In this document: positions 26,313-34,569 of the stretch, piece after piece
How positions within the stretch are numbered: the stretch's first letter is position 1
How the letters are laid out: every line of letters begins with the position of its first letter
Source of the DNA: Planctomycetia bacterium
Lineage (GTDB): Bacteria; Planctomycetota; UBA8108; SXIK01
Direction of reading: 5' to 3'
Length of the DNA: 55,787 nucleotides
NCBI GenBank assembly: GCA_005772855.1
Contig: SXIK01000047.1
Span: 1-55,787 of the forward strand
Notes under the pieces: generated by a model
Databases searched by the model: none
What the model was told of the DNA's origin: nothing
What the model saw: only the letters and a program-made list of their open reading frames with translations
Position numbers and translations under genes: made by a program

Positions 26313-28312
26313 TGCGCATCGCATTTTGTCACAACCTGAAGACAACCGACTCGCTCGAGGAAGCCGAATACGACACCCAGACGACGGTCGATCGGCTTCG
26401 TCGCGCCCTCGAATCCGGTGGACACGACGTGCGGATGGTCAACATGAACGGCTCGGTGGCCGGCATTGTCGCCCGTCTCGAGTCCATGCGTCCGGAGTTG
26501 ATCTTCAACACCACCGAGGGACGTGGCGGACCACTCCGCGAGGCTTTTTTCCCCGCGCTCTTCGAAACGCTGAAGCTGCCCTTCACGGGTGGAGGCTCGC
26601 GCTGTTGCGCGCTCACGCTGGACAAGCTTGCGACCCTGCGCGGAGTCGCTGCTGCGGGAGTGCCCACGCCACGCTCCCTGGTGGTTGCACAGGGGTCCCA
26701 CGGGATATCACGAGCCGAGCTTGAACAGTTGCGATACCCGTTGATCGCAAAGCCCAACTTTGAGGGCTCCAGTATCGGGATTTCCTCGAGGAGTGTCGTG
26801 TGGGATCTCAAGGAGCTCGAGGAGCTCCTGAAGGACCTCCTCCGCGACTTCCCCGACGGCGTGCTGATCCAGGAATTTGTTCCCGGCCGCGACGTCACTG
26901 TGGCCTTCCTCGAGGCGCTCACACCGTCGATTCTCAGCCCCACGGGATACACCTATCTCAACTCGGCCGAGAACCCTCACAACATCTACGACTACCGCCT
27001 CAAGAACGAGGCTTCCGAGAAGGTACAGGTCGACAGGGACCCGCACCTCTCACCAGAAACATTGGAAAACATCCGGACGTGGGCCGAACGAAGCTCCAAC
27101 GCACTGCTGGTGCGTGATGTGGGCCGCTTCGATTTCCGGGTCGCCGCCAACGGAGACGCTTACTTCCTGGAGGCCAACGCGCTTCCTAGCCTCGAGGAAG
27201 GGGCAGGCTTGCTTCTCGCCGCCGAGCAGCGCGGCCTCGGCTACGATGAAGCCATCCTCGCGATTGTCCAGTCGGCCGCTCGAAGGCACGGGCTCGCAAC
27301 CGGGAGCCCCAAGCCGTTGCGTCCCGGGCTGCGATTGGGACTCACCTTCAACCTGAAACGCACCGACGCAAGGGCTGACGACACCGAGGCCGAGTTCGAC
27401 AACCCCGGCACCATTGCTGGACTCAAGTCGGCTCTTGAAGATCTGGGACACGAGGTCGTGGAGCTCGAGGCTCTGAAGGATCTGCCGATTCGCCTGACCG
27501 AGTCCGGAGTGGATGCTGTCTTCAACATCGCCGAGGGTCGTGCGGGCAGAAACCGAGAAGCTCACGTGCCATCTCTTTGTGAATTCCTGGCCATCCCCTG
27601 TACTGGCTCCGACGCCACCACGCTCGCAATCGCGCTTGATAAATCGCTCGCAAAGCGCCTCCTCGTGCAGGCCGGTGTTCCAACCTCCCGGTTCCAGCTC
27701 TTCACCACGGGCGACGAGCCACTCGACACGGCGCTCCGGTTTCCACTCATCGCGAAGCCCAATGCGGAGGGCACCTCGAAGGGCCTGGACGAGCGCTGCG
27801 TCGTCGAGACCGAACCCGCCCTCCGCGAGGTCGTACGCCGTCTCGTCAACCGCTATCTCCAGCCAGTAATTGTCGAGGAGTACGTCTCGGGCCGGGAGTT
27901 CACCGTGGGCCTCGTCGGATGGCCTCGTCCCACAATTTTACCTCCCATGGAGGTCATCTTTCTTGATCGAGACGTTCGACACCCTGTCTACGGTTACGAG
28001 CTAAAACTGGACTTCAACCCTCGCACCCGCTTCGAGTACCCCGCCAGGGTCAATAGGAGAGAGCTGGAACGCCTTGGCTCGGTCGCGCTGCAAGCCTTCG
28101 ACACACTGGGTTGCCGTGACGTGGCCCGAATTGATTTCCGCTTGCCAGAGGACGGCGTGCCTCGAGTCATCGAGGTGAACCCCTTGCCGGGTCTCAGCAA
28201 GGGCTTCAGCGACCTTTGCCTGGTTGCTGAGGGGGCCGGGATGTCCTATGAGTCCTTGATCCATGAAATCCTCAAGGGCGTCTTGCAGCGCCGAGCCTGG
28301 AGTGTACTGTGA
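26312..28312 (+). CDS. Tandem ATP-grasp protein, two D-Ala-D-Ala-ligase-like halves
   Basis: A 666-residue fusion of two related ATP-grasp ligases. Half one (1-325) opens RIAFCHNLKTTDSLEEAEYDT and carries IFNTTEGRGG, LIAKPNFEGSSIGI, LIQEFVPGRDVTVAF and the metal-binding RFDFRV/FLEANALPS. Half two (335-660) repeats the order: GLTFNLKRTDARADDTEAEFD, VFNIAEGRAGRNREA, LIAKPNAEGTSKGL, VEEYVSGREFTVG, RIDFRL/VIEVNPLPG. Both halves keep the Lys, Glu and Glu-x-Asn ligands, so both may be active. Family members activate a carboxylate as acyl-phosphate and join it to an amine. Coupling to kamA by TGATG suggests beta-lysine as an amine or acid substrate. This is inference; the two halves could add two residues in sequence. 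Confidence 0.88.
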   Translation: MRIAFCHNLKTTDSLEEAEYDTQTTVDRLRRALESGGHDVRMVNMNGSVAGIVARLESMRPELIFNTTEGRGGPLREAFFPALFETLKLPFTGGGSRCCALTLDKLATLRGVAAAGVPTPRSLVVAQGSHGISRAELEQLRYPLIAKPNFEGSSIGISSRSVVWDLKELEELLKDLLRDFPDGVLIQEFVPGRDVTVAFLEALTPSILSPTGYTYLNSAENPHNIYDYRLKNEASEKVQVDRDPHLSPETLENIRTWAERSSNALLVRDVGRFDFRVAANGDAYFLEANALPSLEEGAGLLLAAEQRGLGYDEAILAIVQSAARRHGLATGSPKPLRPGLRLGLTFNLKRTDARADDTEAEFDNPGTIAGLKSALEDLGHEVVELEALKDLPIRLTESGVDAVFNIAEGRAGRNREAHVPSLCEFLAIPCTGSDATTLAIALDKSLAKRLLVQAGVPTSRFQLFTTGDEPLDTALRFPLIAKPNAEGTSKGLDERCVVETEPALREVVRRLVNRYLQPVIVEEYVSGREFTVGLVGWPRPTILPPMEVIFLDRDVRHPVYGYELKLDFNPRTRFEYPARVNRRELERLGSVALQAFDTLGCRDVARIDFRLPEDGVPRVIEVNPLPGLSKGFSDLCLVAEGAGMSYESLIHEILKGVLQRRAWSVL

Positions 28313-29682
28313 AACCCATGAGAATGGGCTTCAAGGGTTGGATCGGGTTGACCCTCCTTCTTGCCGGATGTGTGCCTTACGAGCCTCGCCCCCTTGATCC
28401 TGAAGACGAGTGGCGGCGCCTGGAGGGTTTGAGTCTCGACAACCTCAAGTCTCAAGGTGGGGCCAGCGGGATTGGGAACAGCGACCTGCCACCCTTTGAC
28501 TATTCCAACGGTCTCTCGAGCGATGAAGCCGCGAGCCTCGCCGTTGTATTGAATCCAGCGCTCCGGGCTTTGCGGCTCAGGGCGGGGATCGCGGACGCGC
28601 AGATCATCGACGCAGGCGTTCTCCCGAATCCCGAGCTCGATACGAAGTGGCTCTTGCCCACGAACGCCGCCGCATGGAAGGGGGAGGTCAATGCAGCCAT
28701 CGACCTCACGCAGCTCCTGCTGCGTCGGGGGCTCGAGAAGGAGCGTGCGCGCATTCGTGCCGAGGAGATCCGCTGGGACATCGCAGCCGAGGAGTGGAAG
28801 GTGGCGGCCCAGGCAAGGCTGGCCTGGGTCGATCTCATCTACGCCGATGAGGCGCTCACAGTCTTCAAGGAGACGCGCCAGATCCTCGCGCGCACGCTCG
28901 AAGGAGTGGAGGACCGCCGAAAGGCTGGCGACTCCAGCACGCTCGAAACGATCCTCGCAGAGACGGACCTCGCCGAGGCCGACCGTCAGGGTGTCCGCCT
29001 GCGGAGCATGCGCAGAATTACGCTTCAGTCGCTCAATACGCTCCTGGGGCTTCCGCCCCATCAAGACGCACGGATCGAGAAGCCTGCGAGTCCGCTCCTC
29101 TATGCGCCAACCCAGATCGACAGGTCCAGCCTGTTTGACCACCTGTGGCAGCGGCGCCCGGAGCTACTCGCAGCCGCAAAAGCCCACGAGGGAGCCGAGC
29201 GGGAGCTTCAGATCGCCTGCAGAAAGCAGTTTCCCGGCTTGAGGCTCGGCCCGAGCTTTGAGCGGGACGGAGGCAAGGACTTGTTGGGGTTCAACGCTGC
29301 GCTTGAGATTCCCATCTTCAACAGAAATCACGGCCAGATCGCCGAGAAAGCCGCGCTTCGAGACGAAAAGCTCGGCCTGTTCGAGGCAGAGCTCGCGGCA
29401 GCCCGTGCGGATCTCGAGAGCACCTTGACAATTCTCGAGGCCTCCGAGTCGGAGCTCAGGATCCTGTTCGAGGAGCTAGCCCCGCGCCTGGCACGGATGC
29501 TGGACCTGACCGAACGTGCGCTCAGGGCCGGGGAGGTGAGCCTCTTCGAGCTCCTCACAATGCAGCGGCGCCTTCTCACGTCACGTGCCGGGGTGACAGA
29601 GTCCCTTCGCGACTTCCACCGCGCCAGGATCGAAGTGGAGCGTGCGGCGGGGCCGAAGCTGGCAAAGGATGGTCCGCCATGA
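28309..29682 (+). CDS. TolC-like outer-membrane efflux lipoprotein
   Basis: A 457-residue outer-membrane factor. A lipobox (LLLAGC) after a short signal predicts lipidation at Cys near residue 22. The body is alpha-helical with the internal two-fold repeat of OEP proteins (LNPALRALRLRAGIADAQI, NPELDTKW, and later RPELLAAAKAHEGAERELQIACRKQFPGLRLGPSFER, GFNAALEIPIFNRNHGQI). The GTG start at 28309 overlaps the ligase stop by four bases. No RND, MFP or ABC exporter partner is adjacent, which is unusual. It may serve the product of the two upstream enzymes, using an inner-membrane partner encoded elsewhere. Confidence 0.87.
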   Translation: MKPMRMGFKGWIGLTLLLAGCVPYEPRPLDPEDEWRRLEGLSLDNLKSQGGASGIGNSDLPPFDYSNGLSSDEAASLAVVLNPALRALRLRAGIADAQIIDAGVLPNPELDTKWLLPTNAAAWKGEVNAAIDLTQLLLRRGLEKERARIRAEEIRWDIAAEEWKVAAQARLAWVDLIYADEALTVFKETRQILARTLEGVEDRRKAGDSSTLETILAETDLAEADRQGVRLRSMRRITLQSLNTLLGLPPHQDARIEKPASPLLYAPTQIDRSSLFDHLWQRRPELLAAAKAHEGAERELQIACRKQFPGLRLGPSFERDGGKDLLGFNAALEIPIFNRNHGQIAEKAALRDEKLGLFEAELAAARADLESTLTILEASESELRILFEELAPRLARMLDLTERALRAGEVSLFELLTMQRRLLTSRAGVTESLRDFHRARIEVERAAGPKLAKDGPP

Positions 29683-31799
29683 ACGCGATTCCGATTCTGC
29701 TCGTCGTCCTTTGCCTTCTCTCGCTGGCCTACCGCTTCTACTCCGCGTTCCTGGCAGCCAAGGTCCTCGTGCTCGATGACTCCCGCACGACGCCAGCCCA
29801 TCGGTTCAACGATCACCAGAACTACCACCCGACCAACAAGTGGGTCCTCTTCGGACACCACTTCGCGGCAATCTCGGGCGCGGGCCCCCTCGTGGGGCCT
29901 GTCTTGGCGTGCCAATTTGGCTATTTCCCGGGTCTTCTTTGGCTGGTCTTTGGTGTCATGCTGGGCGGCGCAGTACAAGACTTCACCGTCCTCGTCGTCA
30001 GCATACGCCGGGGAGGCCGCTCGCTTGCCGAGATTGCGAGGGAGGAGATCGGCCCCGTGGCAGGCCTTGCGGGAGCCATCGCAATCCTTTTCATCATCGT
30101 CAACGCGCTTTCCGGTCTCGGGCTCGTGGTCGTGAAGGCGCTGGGGGGCGAGGAGCACGACTATCCCACAAACTCCATCATCACGCAAAGTGACTCTGCG
30201 AGTGGGCCGATTCGGCTTGTCTCAAGCGGCCCCGACGAGGCGATCTTCGAAGTTCCGGGACCTTCCGTTCTCGTTTTTACCGACCCGAAATCACAGAAAC
30301 AAACCGAGATCACCTCGACAGAAAAAGTTGTGATTGTGGCTCCGCTCGATTCGTTCGCTGACGCTCGACCCCACCTGCCTCAAGGACGAACATTCCAGCT
30401 GCCGCCCAGGTCCGTTCGGCGCATCGAGGGTAGCTCCTGGGGCACGTTCACCATCGCGTGTACGGTGCCGATCGCACTCCTCGTCGGGCTCTGGATGTAC
30501 AAGATCCGAAAAGGCAGGATCGTCGAGGCTTCGCTGATCGGCGGCGTGGCCGTGCTTGTCGCCACGTGGGCAGGACAGTTCATCCCGGGGCACGCCTTGC
30601 TGGGGCCAATGTTTTCGCTGTCGCGTAATCAAGTGACGCTCGCGATCGCCGTCTACGGCTTCCTTGCCAGCGTTCTACCCGTCTGGCTCCTCCTGTGTCC
30701 TCGTGACTACCTCTCTAGCTTTCTCAAGATCGGCACGGTGGTCGCGCTCGTCCTCGGGACCCTCGTGGTGAACCCGAGGCTACAGATGCCCGCCTTCACC
30801 ACATTTATCGACGGCGGCGGACCCATTGTCCCCGGCAAGCTCTTCCCTTTCGTCTTCATCACGATCATGTGCGGGGCGATCTCGGGCTTCCACGCGCTCG
30901 TCTCGTCCGGCACGACGCCGAAAATGATCGACAGGGAGTCGCACGCCCGGCTAATTGGTTACGGCTCGATGCTGATCGAGGGTCTTGTGGGCGTTCTGGC
31001 CCTCATCGCAGCTGCAAGCCTCAACCCAGAGGACTACTTCAAGATCAACGTCGACCTCGCGAAGCAGCCGCAGTTCGAGGAGCAGATCGCCGCAGTGTGC
31101 AAGCTCGCTGGAAACCTGCCAAGCGAGCTAGGCCACTTCGAGGAGGCGACCGGCGAGCAGCTTCGCGGACGCTCGGGAGGAGCCGTCAGCCTGGCGGTAG
31201 GCATGTCGAAGATCTTCTCCGCGATGCCGGGCTTCGAGCGGAACTTGATCGCGTTCTGGTACCACGTCGCCATCATGTTCGAGGCTCTCTTCATTCTGAC
31301 CACCATCGACACCGGGACAAGGATCGCTCGCTTCCTTGTGCAAGAGCTGGTCGGCAAGGCCTGGCCCCAATTCGGGAGACCCGGCTGGCTTCCCGGCGCG
31401 GTGCTCTCGACGGCGCTCGTCGTCCTGGGGTGGGGCTATTTCATCTGGACGGGCAACATCGACACGATCTGGCCCATGTTCGGCATCGCAAACCAGCTCC
31501 TCGCCGTGGTCGCCCTGTGTGTCGTTACCGCTGTCCTCTTCAACACCGGTCGCGGACGCTACGCATGGGTCTCTCTCGCGCCCCTGGCGTTCGTGCTCAC
31601 AACGACGACATCCGCGGGCGTGCTCCTGATGGAGCGCTTCTGGCTCGCGGCACGCGCCCAGGGCGTCTCTCCAGGCGACGCGTTCAAGTGGAACCTCAAC
31701 CTGGCTCTCACGGTGATCATGCTGGCCCTCGTCGGCGTGATCTTGATCGTCTCGATCCGTCGATGGCTCAACCCGCTGCAGAGTAAGAACCGGGCTTGA
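29679..31799 (+). CDS. cstA: CstA-family peptide/pyruvate transporter
   Basis: A 706-residue inner-membrane carrier with about 16 hydrophobic helices. CstA motifs: FNDHQNYHPTNKWVLFGHHFAAISGAGP-type block near residue 50, GPVLACQFGYFPGLLWLVFGVMLGGAVQDF, FPFVFITIMCGAISGFHALVSSGTTPKM, FEALFILTTIDTGTR and WPMFGIANQLLA. These are hallmarks of carbon-starvation-induced peptide uptake carriers. Between the early helices it has a soluble insertion of about 80 residues (165-250; DPKSQKQTEITSTEKVV and neighbours). ATGA overlap with the tolC-like gene completes a four-gene translationally coupled operon. In context it may take up the peptide-like product or its precursor. Confidence 0.92.
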   Translation: MNAIPILLVVLCLLSLAYRFYSAFLAAKVLVLDDSRTTPAHRFNDHQNYHPTNKWVLFGHHFAAISGAGPLVGPVLACQFGYFPGLLWLVFGVMLGGAVQDFTVLVVSIRRGGRSLAEIAREEIGPVAGLAGAIAILFIIVNALSGLGLVVVKALGGEEHDYPTNSIITQSDSASGPIRLVSSGPDEAIFEVPGPSVLVFTDPKSQKQTEITSTEKVVIVAPLDSFADARPHLPQGRTFQLPPRSVRRIEGSSWGTFTIACTVPIALLVGLWMYKIRKGRIVEASLIGGVAVLVATWAGQFIPGHALLGPMFSLSRNQVTLAIAVYGFLASVLPVWLLLCPRDYLSSFLKIGTVVALVLGTLVVNPRLQMPAFTTFIDGGGPIVPGKLFPFVFITIMCGAISGFHALVSSGTTPKMIDRESHARLIGYGSMLIEGLVGVLALIAAASLNPEDYFKINVDLAKQPQFEEQIAAVCKLAGNLPSELGHFEEATGEQLRGRSGGAVSLAVGMSKIFSAMPGFERNLIAFWYHVAIMFEALFILTTIDTGTRIARFLVQELVGKAWPQFGRPGWLPGAVLSTALVVLGWGYFIWTGNIDTIWPMFGIANQLLAVVALCVVTAVLFNTGRGRYAWVSLAPLAFVLTTTTSAGVLLMERFWLAARAQGVSPGDAFKWNLNLALTVIMLALVGVILIVSIRRWLNPLQSKNRA

Positions 31800-31853
31800 G
31801 AGATTGCAATGCCGGGACCCGCGCGGCCTGTAGCTGACCCGAAGTGCCTGGCC

Positions 31854-32558
31854 TTACTTGATCTGCAACAGCTCGATCTCGAAGATCAGGGTTGCGTGGG
31901 GACCGATTTTCGCCCCGGCGCCGCGTTCACCATAAGCCAAGTCGCTTGGAACGAAAAGCTGCCACTTGGAGCCCACGTTCATGAGGAGGAGGGCCTCTGT
32001 CCAGCCCTTGATCACCCCCTTCACGGGGAACTCGGCGGGCTCATTTCGGCTGTAAGAGCTATCAAACTCGGAGCCGTCAATGAGCGTCCCGCGGTAGTTG
32101 GTCACGACGGTTTCGGTGTCCTTCGGCTTCGGACCCGTTCCCTCGGTGAGCACCTTGTACTGGAGCCCACTCGGAAGCGTGATCACTCCAGGCTTCTTCG
32201 CGTTTTCGGCGAGGAACTGCGCACCTTGACCCTTGTTCTTCTCGGTAGCCGCATTTCGAGCCTGATCCTGAAACTCCTTCAACACCTTTTCCGTCTCGTC
32301 GGGTGCCAGGAGCGTCTTGGCTCCACTGGCGGCGTCTTGCATCCCCTGTGACAGGATCTTGAGGTCAAAATCAAAACCGTTGGACTTGATCCAGTTGCCC
32401 ATGTTGAGACCCATGGCGTAGCTGGCTTTTTCCTTCAGGGTCTTCAGTTCCGCGCCCGGCGAGGCTTCAGGGGCAGCAGTCTTGGCAGCGTCGGCAGCGA
32501 TGCAGGCAACGCAGACGAGCACGCCGAGGGAAGTGAGTATTGTCGAGTGGGACTTCAT
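31854..32558 (-). CDS. Exported FKBP-type peptidyl-prolyl isomerase (Mip/FkpA-like)
   Basis: A 234-residue periplasmic foldase. ATG 32558 (MKSHSTILTSLGVLVCVACIAADA) gives a signal peptide and has GAAAGG eight bases upstream. An N-terminal helical dimerisation domain follows (KASYAMGLNMGNWIKSNGFDFDLKIL, then QGAQFLAENAKKPGV). The FKBP domain starts at LPSGLQYKVLTEGTG and contains VTNYRGTLIDGSEFDSSY, FPVKGVIKGWTEALLLMNVGSKWQLFVPSDLAYGERG and a final LIFEIELLQI. The active-site Tyr, Phe, Trp and Asp are kept. It catalyses prolyl cis-trans isomerisation and helps fold envelope proteins. It is convergent with cstA (55-base gap). The open frame extends to 32855, but the extra part overlaps no signal sequence. 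Confidence 0.93.
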   Translation of the reverse strand: MKSHSTILTSLGVLVCVACIAADAAKTAAPEASPGAELKTLKEKASYAMGLNMGNWIKSNGFDFDLKILSQGMQDAASGAKTLLAPDETEKVLKEFQDQARNAATEKNKGQGAQFLAENAKKPGVITLPSGLQYKVLTEGTGPKPKDTETVVTNYRGTLIDGSEFDSSYSRNEPAEFPVKGVIKGWTEALLLMNVGSKWQLFVPSDLAYGERGAGAKIGPHATLIFEIELLQIK

Positions 32559-32767
32559 GGCAAGCCTTTCGGGCAAAAAAGTTGATTTGGGGGCCACAAA
32601 CAAGCAGCAGATTGTACTGGCAGTCCTCATTTTTCCGAGAGAAAACACCCATCCGGAAATCACGACAACGCAAGCGAGAATTTTCTCATGGTTTCGCACG
32701 GGGGCAATGTCAGGAGTGGACGCTGCCGTTGGGGCCAAGAAGCCAACCTCCCTGTCGGGCCAGGGTC

Positions 32768-32920
32768 CTAGGTTCCCTCGTCGCCGGTATCCGTCGTCGA
32801 GGGCGCATGGAGGCGTCCGGCCGTTCGCGGCTTCGCAAGCACCTTGAAGAAGCAAAAGACAAGAAGGCCCAAGACGAATCCGTTCGATGCCAACATGAAG
32901 ATCCAGCCACCTGGGCTCAT
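32768..32920 (-). CDS. MetS-like small subunit of the NSS symporter
   Basis: A 50-residue protein with one transmembrane helix (IFMLASNGFVLGLLVFCFFKVLA) and a short basic and polar tail. Its ATG overlaps the stop of the NSS symporter gene (ATGA). Single-helix proteins encoded immediately after NSS transporters are known as the small subunit of MetP-MetS-type methionine/alanine importers, and position and topology fit. The exact family was not verified by alignment. Confidence 0.65.
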   Translation of the reverse strand: MSPGGWIFMLASNGFVLGLLVFCFFKVLAKPRTAGRLHAPSTTDTGDEGT

Positions 32921-34542
32921 TGTTTTTCCTCGGAGAAGTCGGGAAGCTCTTCGGGGCCGGACGTGTCGCGGGTCTCGGCCCCCCAACGCATTCCGGCGAT
33001 ATGGACCAGAATCAGCAGGAAAATCGCGATGACCCCGATGAGGAGGACGCCAAGGAGTGGAACTCCACCCTCTCCCAGCTGCTCCACGTAACCCGGCAGG
33101 CTCTTGTAGGCCCACATCCCAAAGACTACCAGCAAGTAAGTCGGGGTAATGTACCGAATCACGAAGGTAAAGATGCGAGGCAACCGCATCTCAGCGCCTT
33201 GCTGGGCAAATCGATGGCCCTTTTCCGCCCCGAACACCCACGCGTAGAGGATCACCTGAAGCGTCGCGAGCACGTAGATCAAGGCCGTACCAGCCCAGAA
33301 GTCCAGGGTGTCCAGTGCCACAAGGCCTTTCGAATAGAAAATCACGAACAGGGAGCCCAGCCCCGTGATCATGCCCAGAATGGCCACCGAGGCCCTTCTT
33401 CCAAGATCGAGCCCCTCTTCAAAAAACGCGATGGCCGGCTGAAGCATCGAGAGCGAGCTCGTGATCGCAGCCAAGAAGAGCATGAAAAACCAGATGAACC
33501 CGAAGAACGCGCCCCCGGGCATGTGGAGGAAAACGACGGGCAAAGTGTTAAAACCGAGGCCAAACGTCCCCCCCACTGTGCCTGCAGCGCCCAGGAAAAT
33601 GAAGGCCGCCGGGATCGTGATCAAACCTCCCAGGCAGACCTCGAAGAACTCATTGGTGGCGGACGCCGTGAGCCCGGAGAGGACGACATCGTCTCGTCGC
33701 TTCAGGTAGCTCGCATAGTTGATGATGACACCGAAACCGACCGAGAGGCTAAAGAAGATTTGCCCCGCGGCTTTCATCCAAACCTCCGGATCCGCCAGCG
33801 CCGAGAATACCGAATCGCCCGGCTTGAGCGGTTTGGGCTCCCACATGTAGGCAAGTCCGCCCAGTACGTTCTGATCCGGAAGCGAGGGGTCCGGCGTCCC
33901 GAGCGTCAGGACCCGCACGAGCACGATCAGCGCGCAGATGGCCATGGCCGGCATGGCCCAGGTGCAGAACTTCTCGATGCCCTTTGAGAGGCCGCGGTAA
34001 ATGAAGAAAAAATTTACGGCAAAAGTAATCAGCCAAAACACGACACTGACGTGCAGCTTTCCGTCCAGCATCAGCCCGTCTTGATCCGATCCCACGAAGT
34101 CGGCGAAGAACTTCTTGCTCTCCTCCGCCCATTTCGTGGGATCCTCTCCAAGGTTGATTTCACCCATCAGGTAGGAAAACGCGTATCCCAGGCACCAGGA
34201 CTCGATGTACACGTAGTACATGTAAATTACGACCGGGATGAGGAGCCCCAACACCCCCAGGTAGCGCCAAATGGGCCGGCGACCGAGCACTCCGAAGATC
34301 GCGGGGCACGAGTTAAACCCAAAGAGCCCTCCGTACTTGCCCATGCTCCACTCGGCCCAGCAAATCGGGATCCCCAGCAAGAGCAAGGCGCAGAAGTACG
34401 GGATCATGAACGCGCCACCCCCATTTCCCGCAGCGAGACCCGGGAATCTCAGGAAGTTCCCGAGCCCAACGGCCGAACCCGCCACCGCGAGAATCACACC
34501 GAGCCGTGAGGCCCAGGCTTCCCTGGGCCGCTTGCTTGCCAT
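32917..34542 (-). CDS. Sodium:neurotransmitter symporter family (NSS) transporter
   Basis: A 541-residue secondary transporter with 12 membrane segments, LeuT-fold. The N-terminal signature is WASRLGVILAVAGSAVGLGNFLRFP with the GNGGGAF unwound TM1 region that binds Na+ and substrate. GGLITIPAAFIFLGAAG and SSLSMLQPAIAFFEEG mark the later NSS helices. It probably imports amino acids with sodium. ATG 34542 follows a perfect AAGGAG. It begins 27 bases after the coiled-coil membrane protein gene and ends in an ATGA overlap with the small subunit, so it may be the tail of the PspA/AAA/ABC operon. The substrate cannot be read. Confidence 0.92.
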   Translation of the reverse strand: MASKRPREAWASRLGVILAVAGSAVGLGNFLRFPGLAAGNGGGAFMIPYFCALLLLGIPICWAEWSMGKYGGLFGFNSCPAIFGVLGRRPIWRYLGVLGLLIPVVIYMYYVYIESWCLGYAFSYLMGEINLGEDPTKWAEESKKFFADFVGSDQDGLMLDGKLHVSVVFWLITFAVNFFFIYRGLSKGIEKFCTWAMPAMAICALIVLVRVLTLGTPDPSLPDQNVLGGLAYMWEPKPLKPGDSVFSALADPEVWMKAAGQIFFSLSVGFGVIINYASYLKRRDDVVLSGLTASATNEFFEVCLGGLITIPAAFIFLGAAGTVGGTFGLGFNTLPVVFLHMPGGAFFGFIWFFMLFLAAITSSLSMLQPAIAFFEEGLDLGRRASVAILGMITGLGSLFVIFYSKGLVALDTLDFWAGTALIYVLATLQVILYAWVFGAEKGHRFAQQGAEMRLPRIFTFVIRYITPTYLLVVFGMWAYKSLPGYVEQLGEGGVPLLGVLLIGVIAIFLLILVHIAGMRWGAETRDTSGPEELPDFSEEKQ

Positions 34543-34569
34543 CTTGCTTCTCCTTACAGAGTTACTGTC

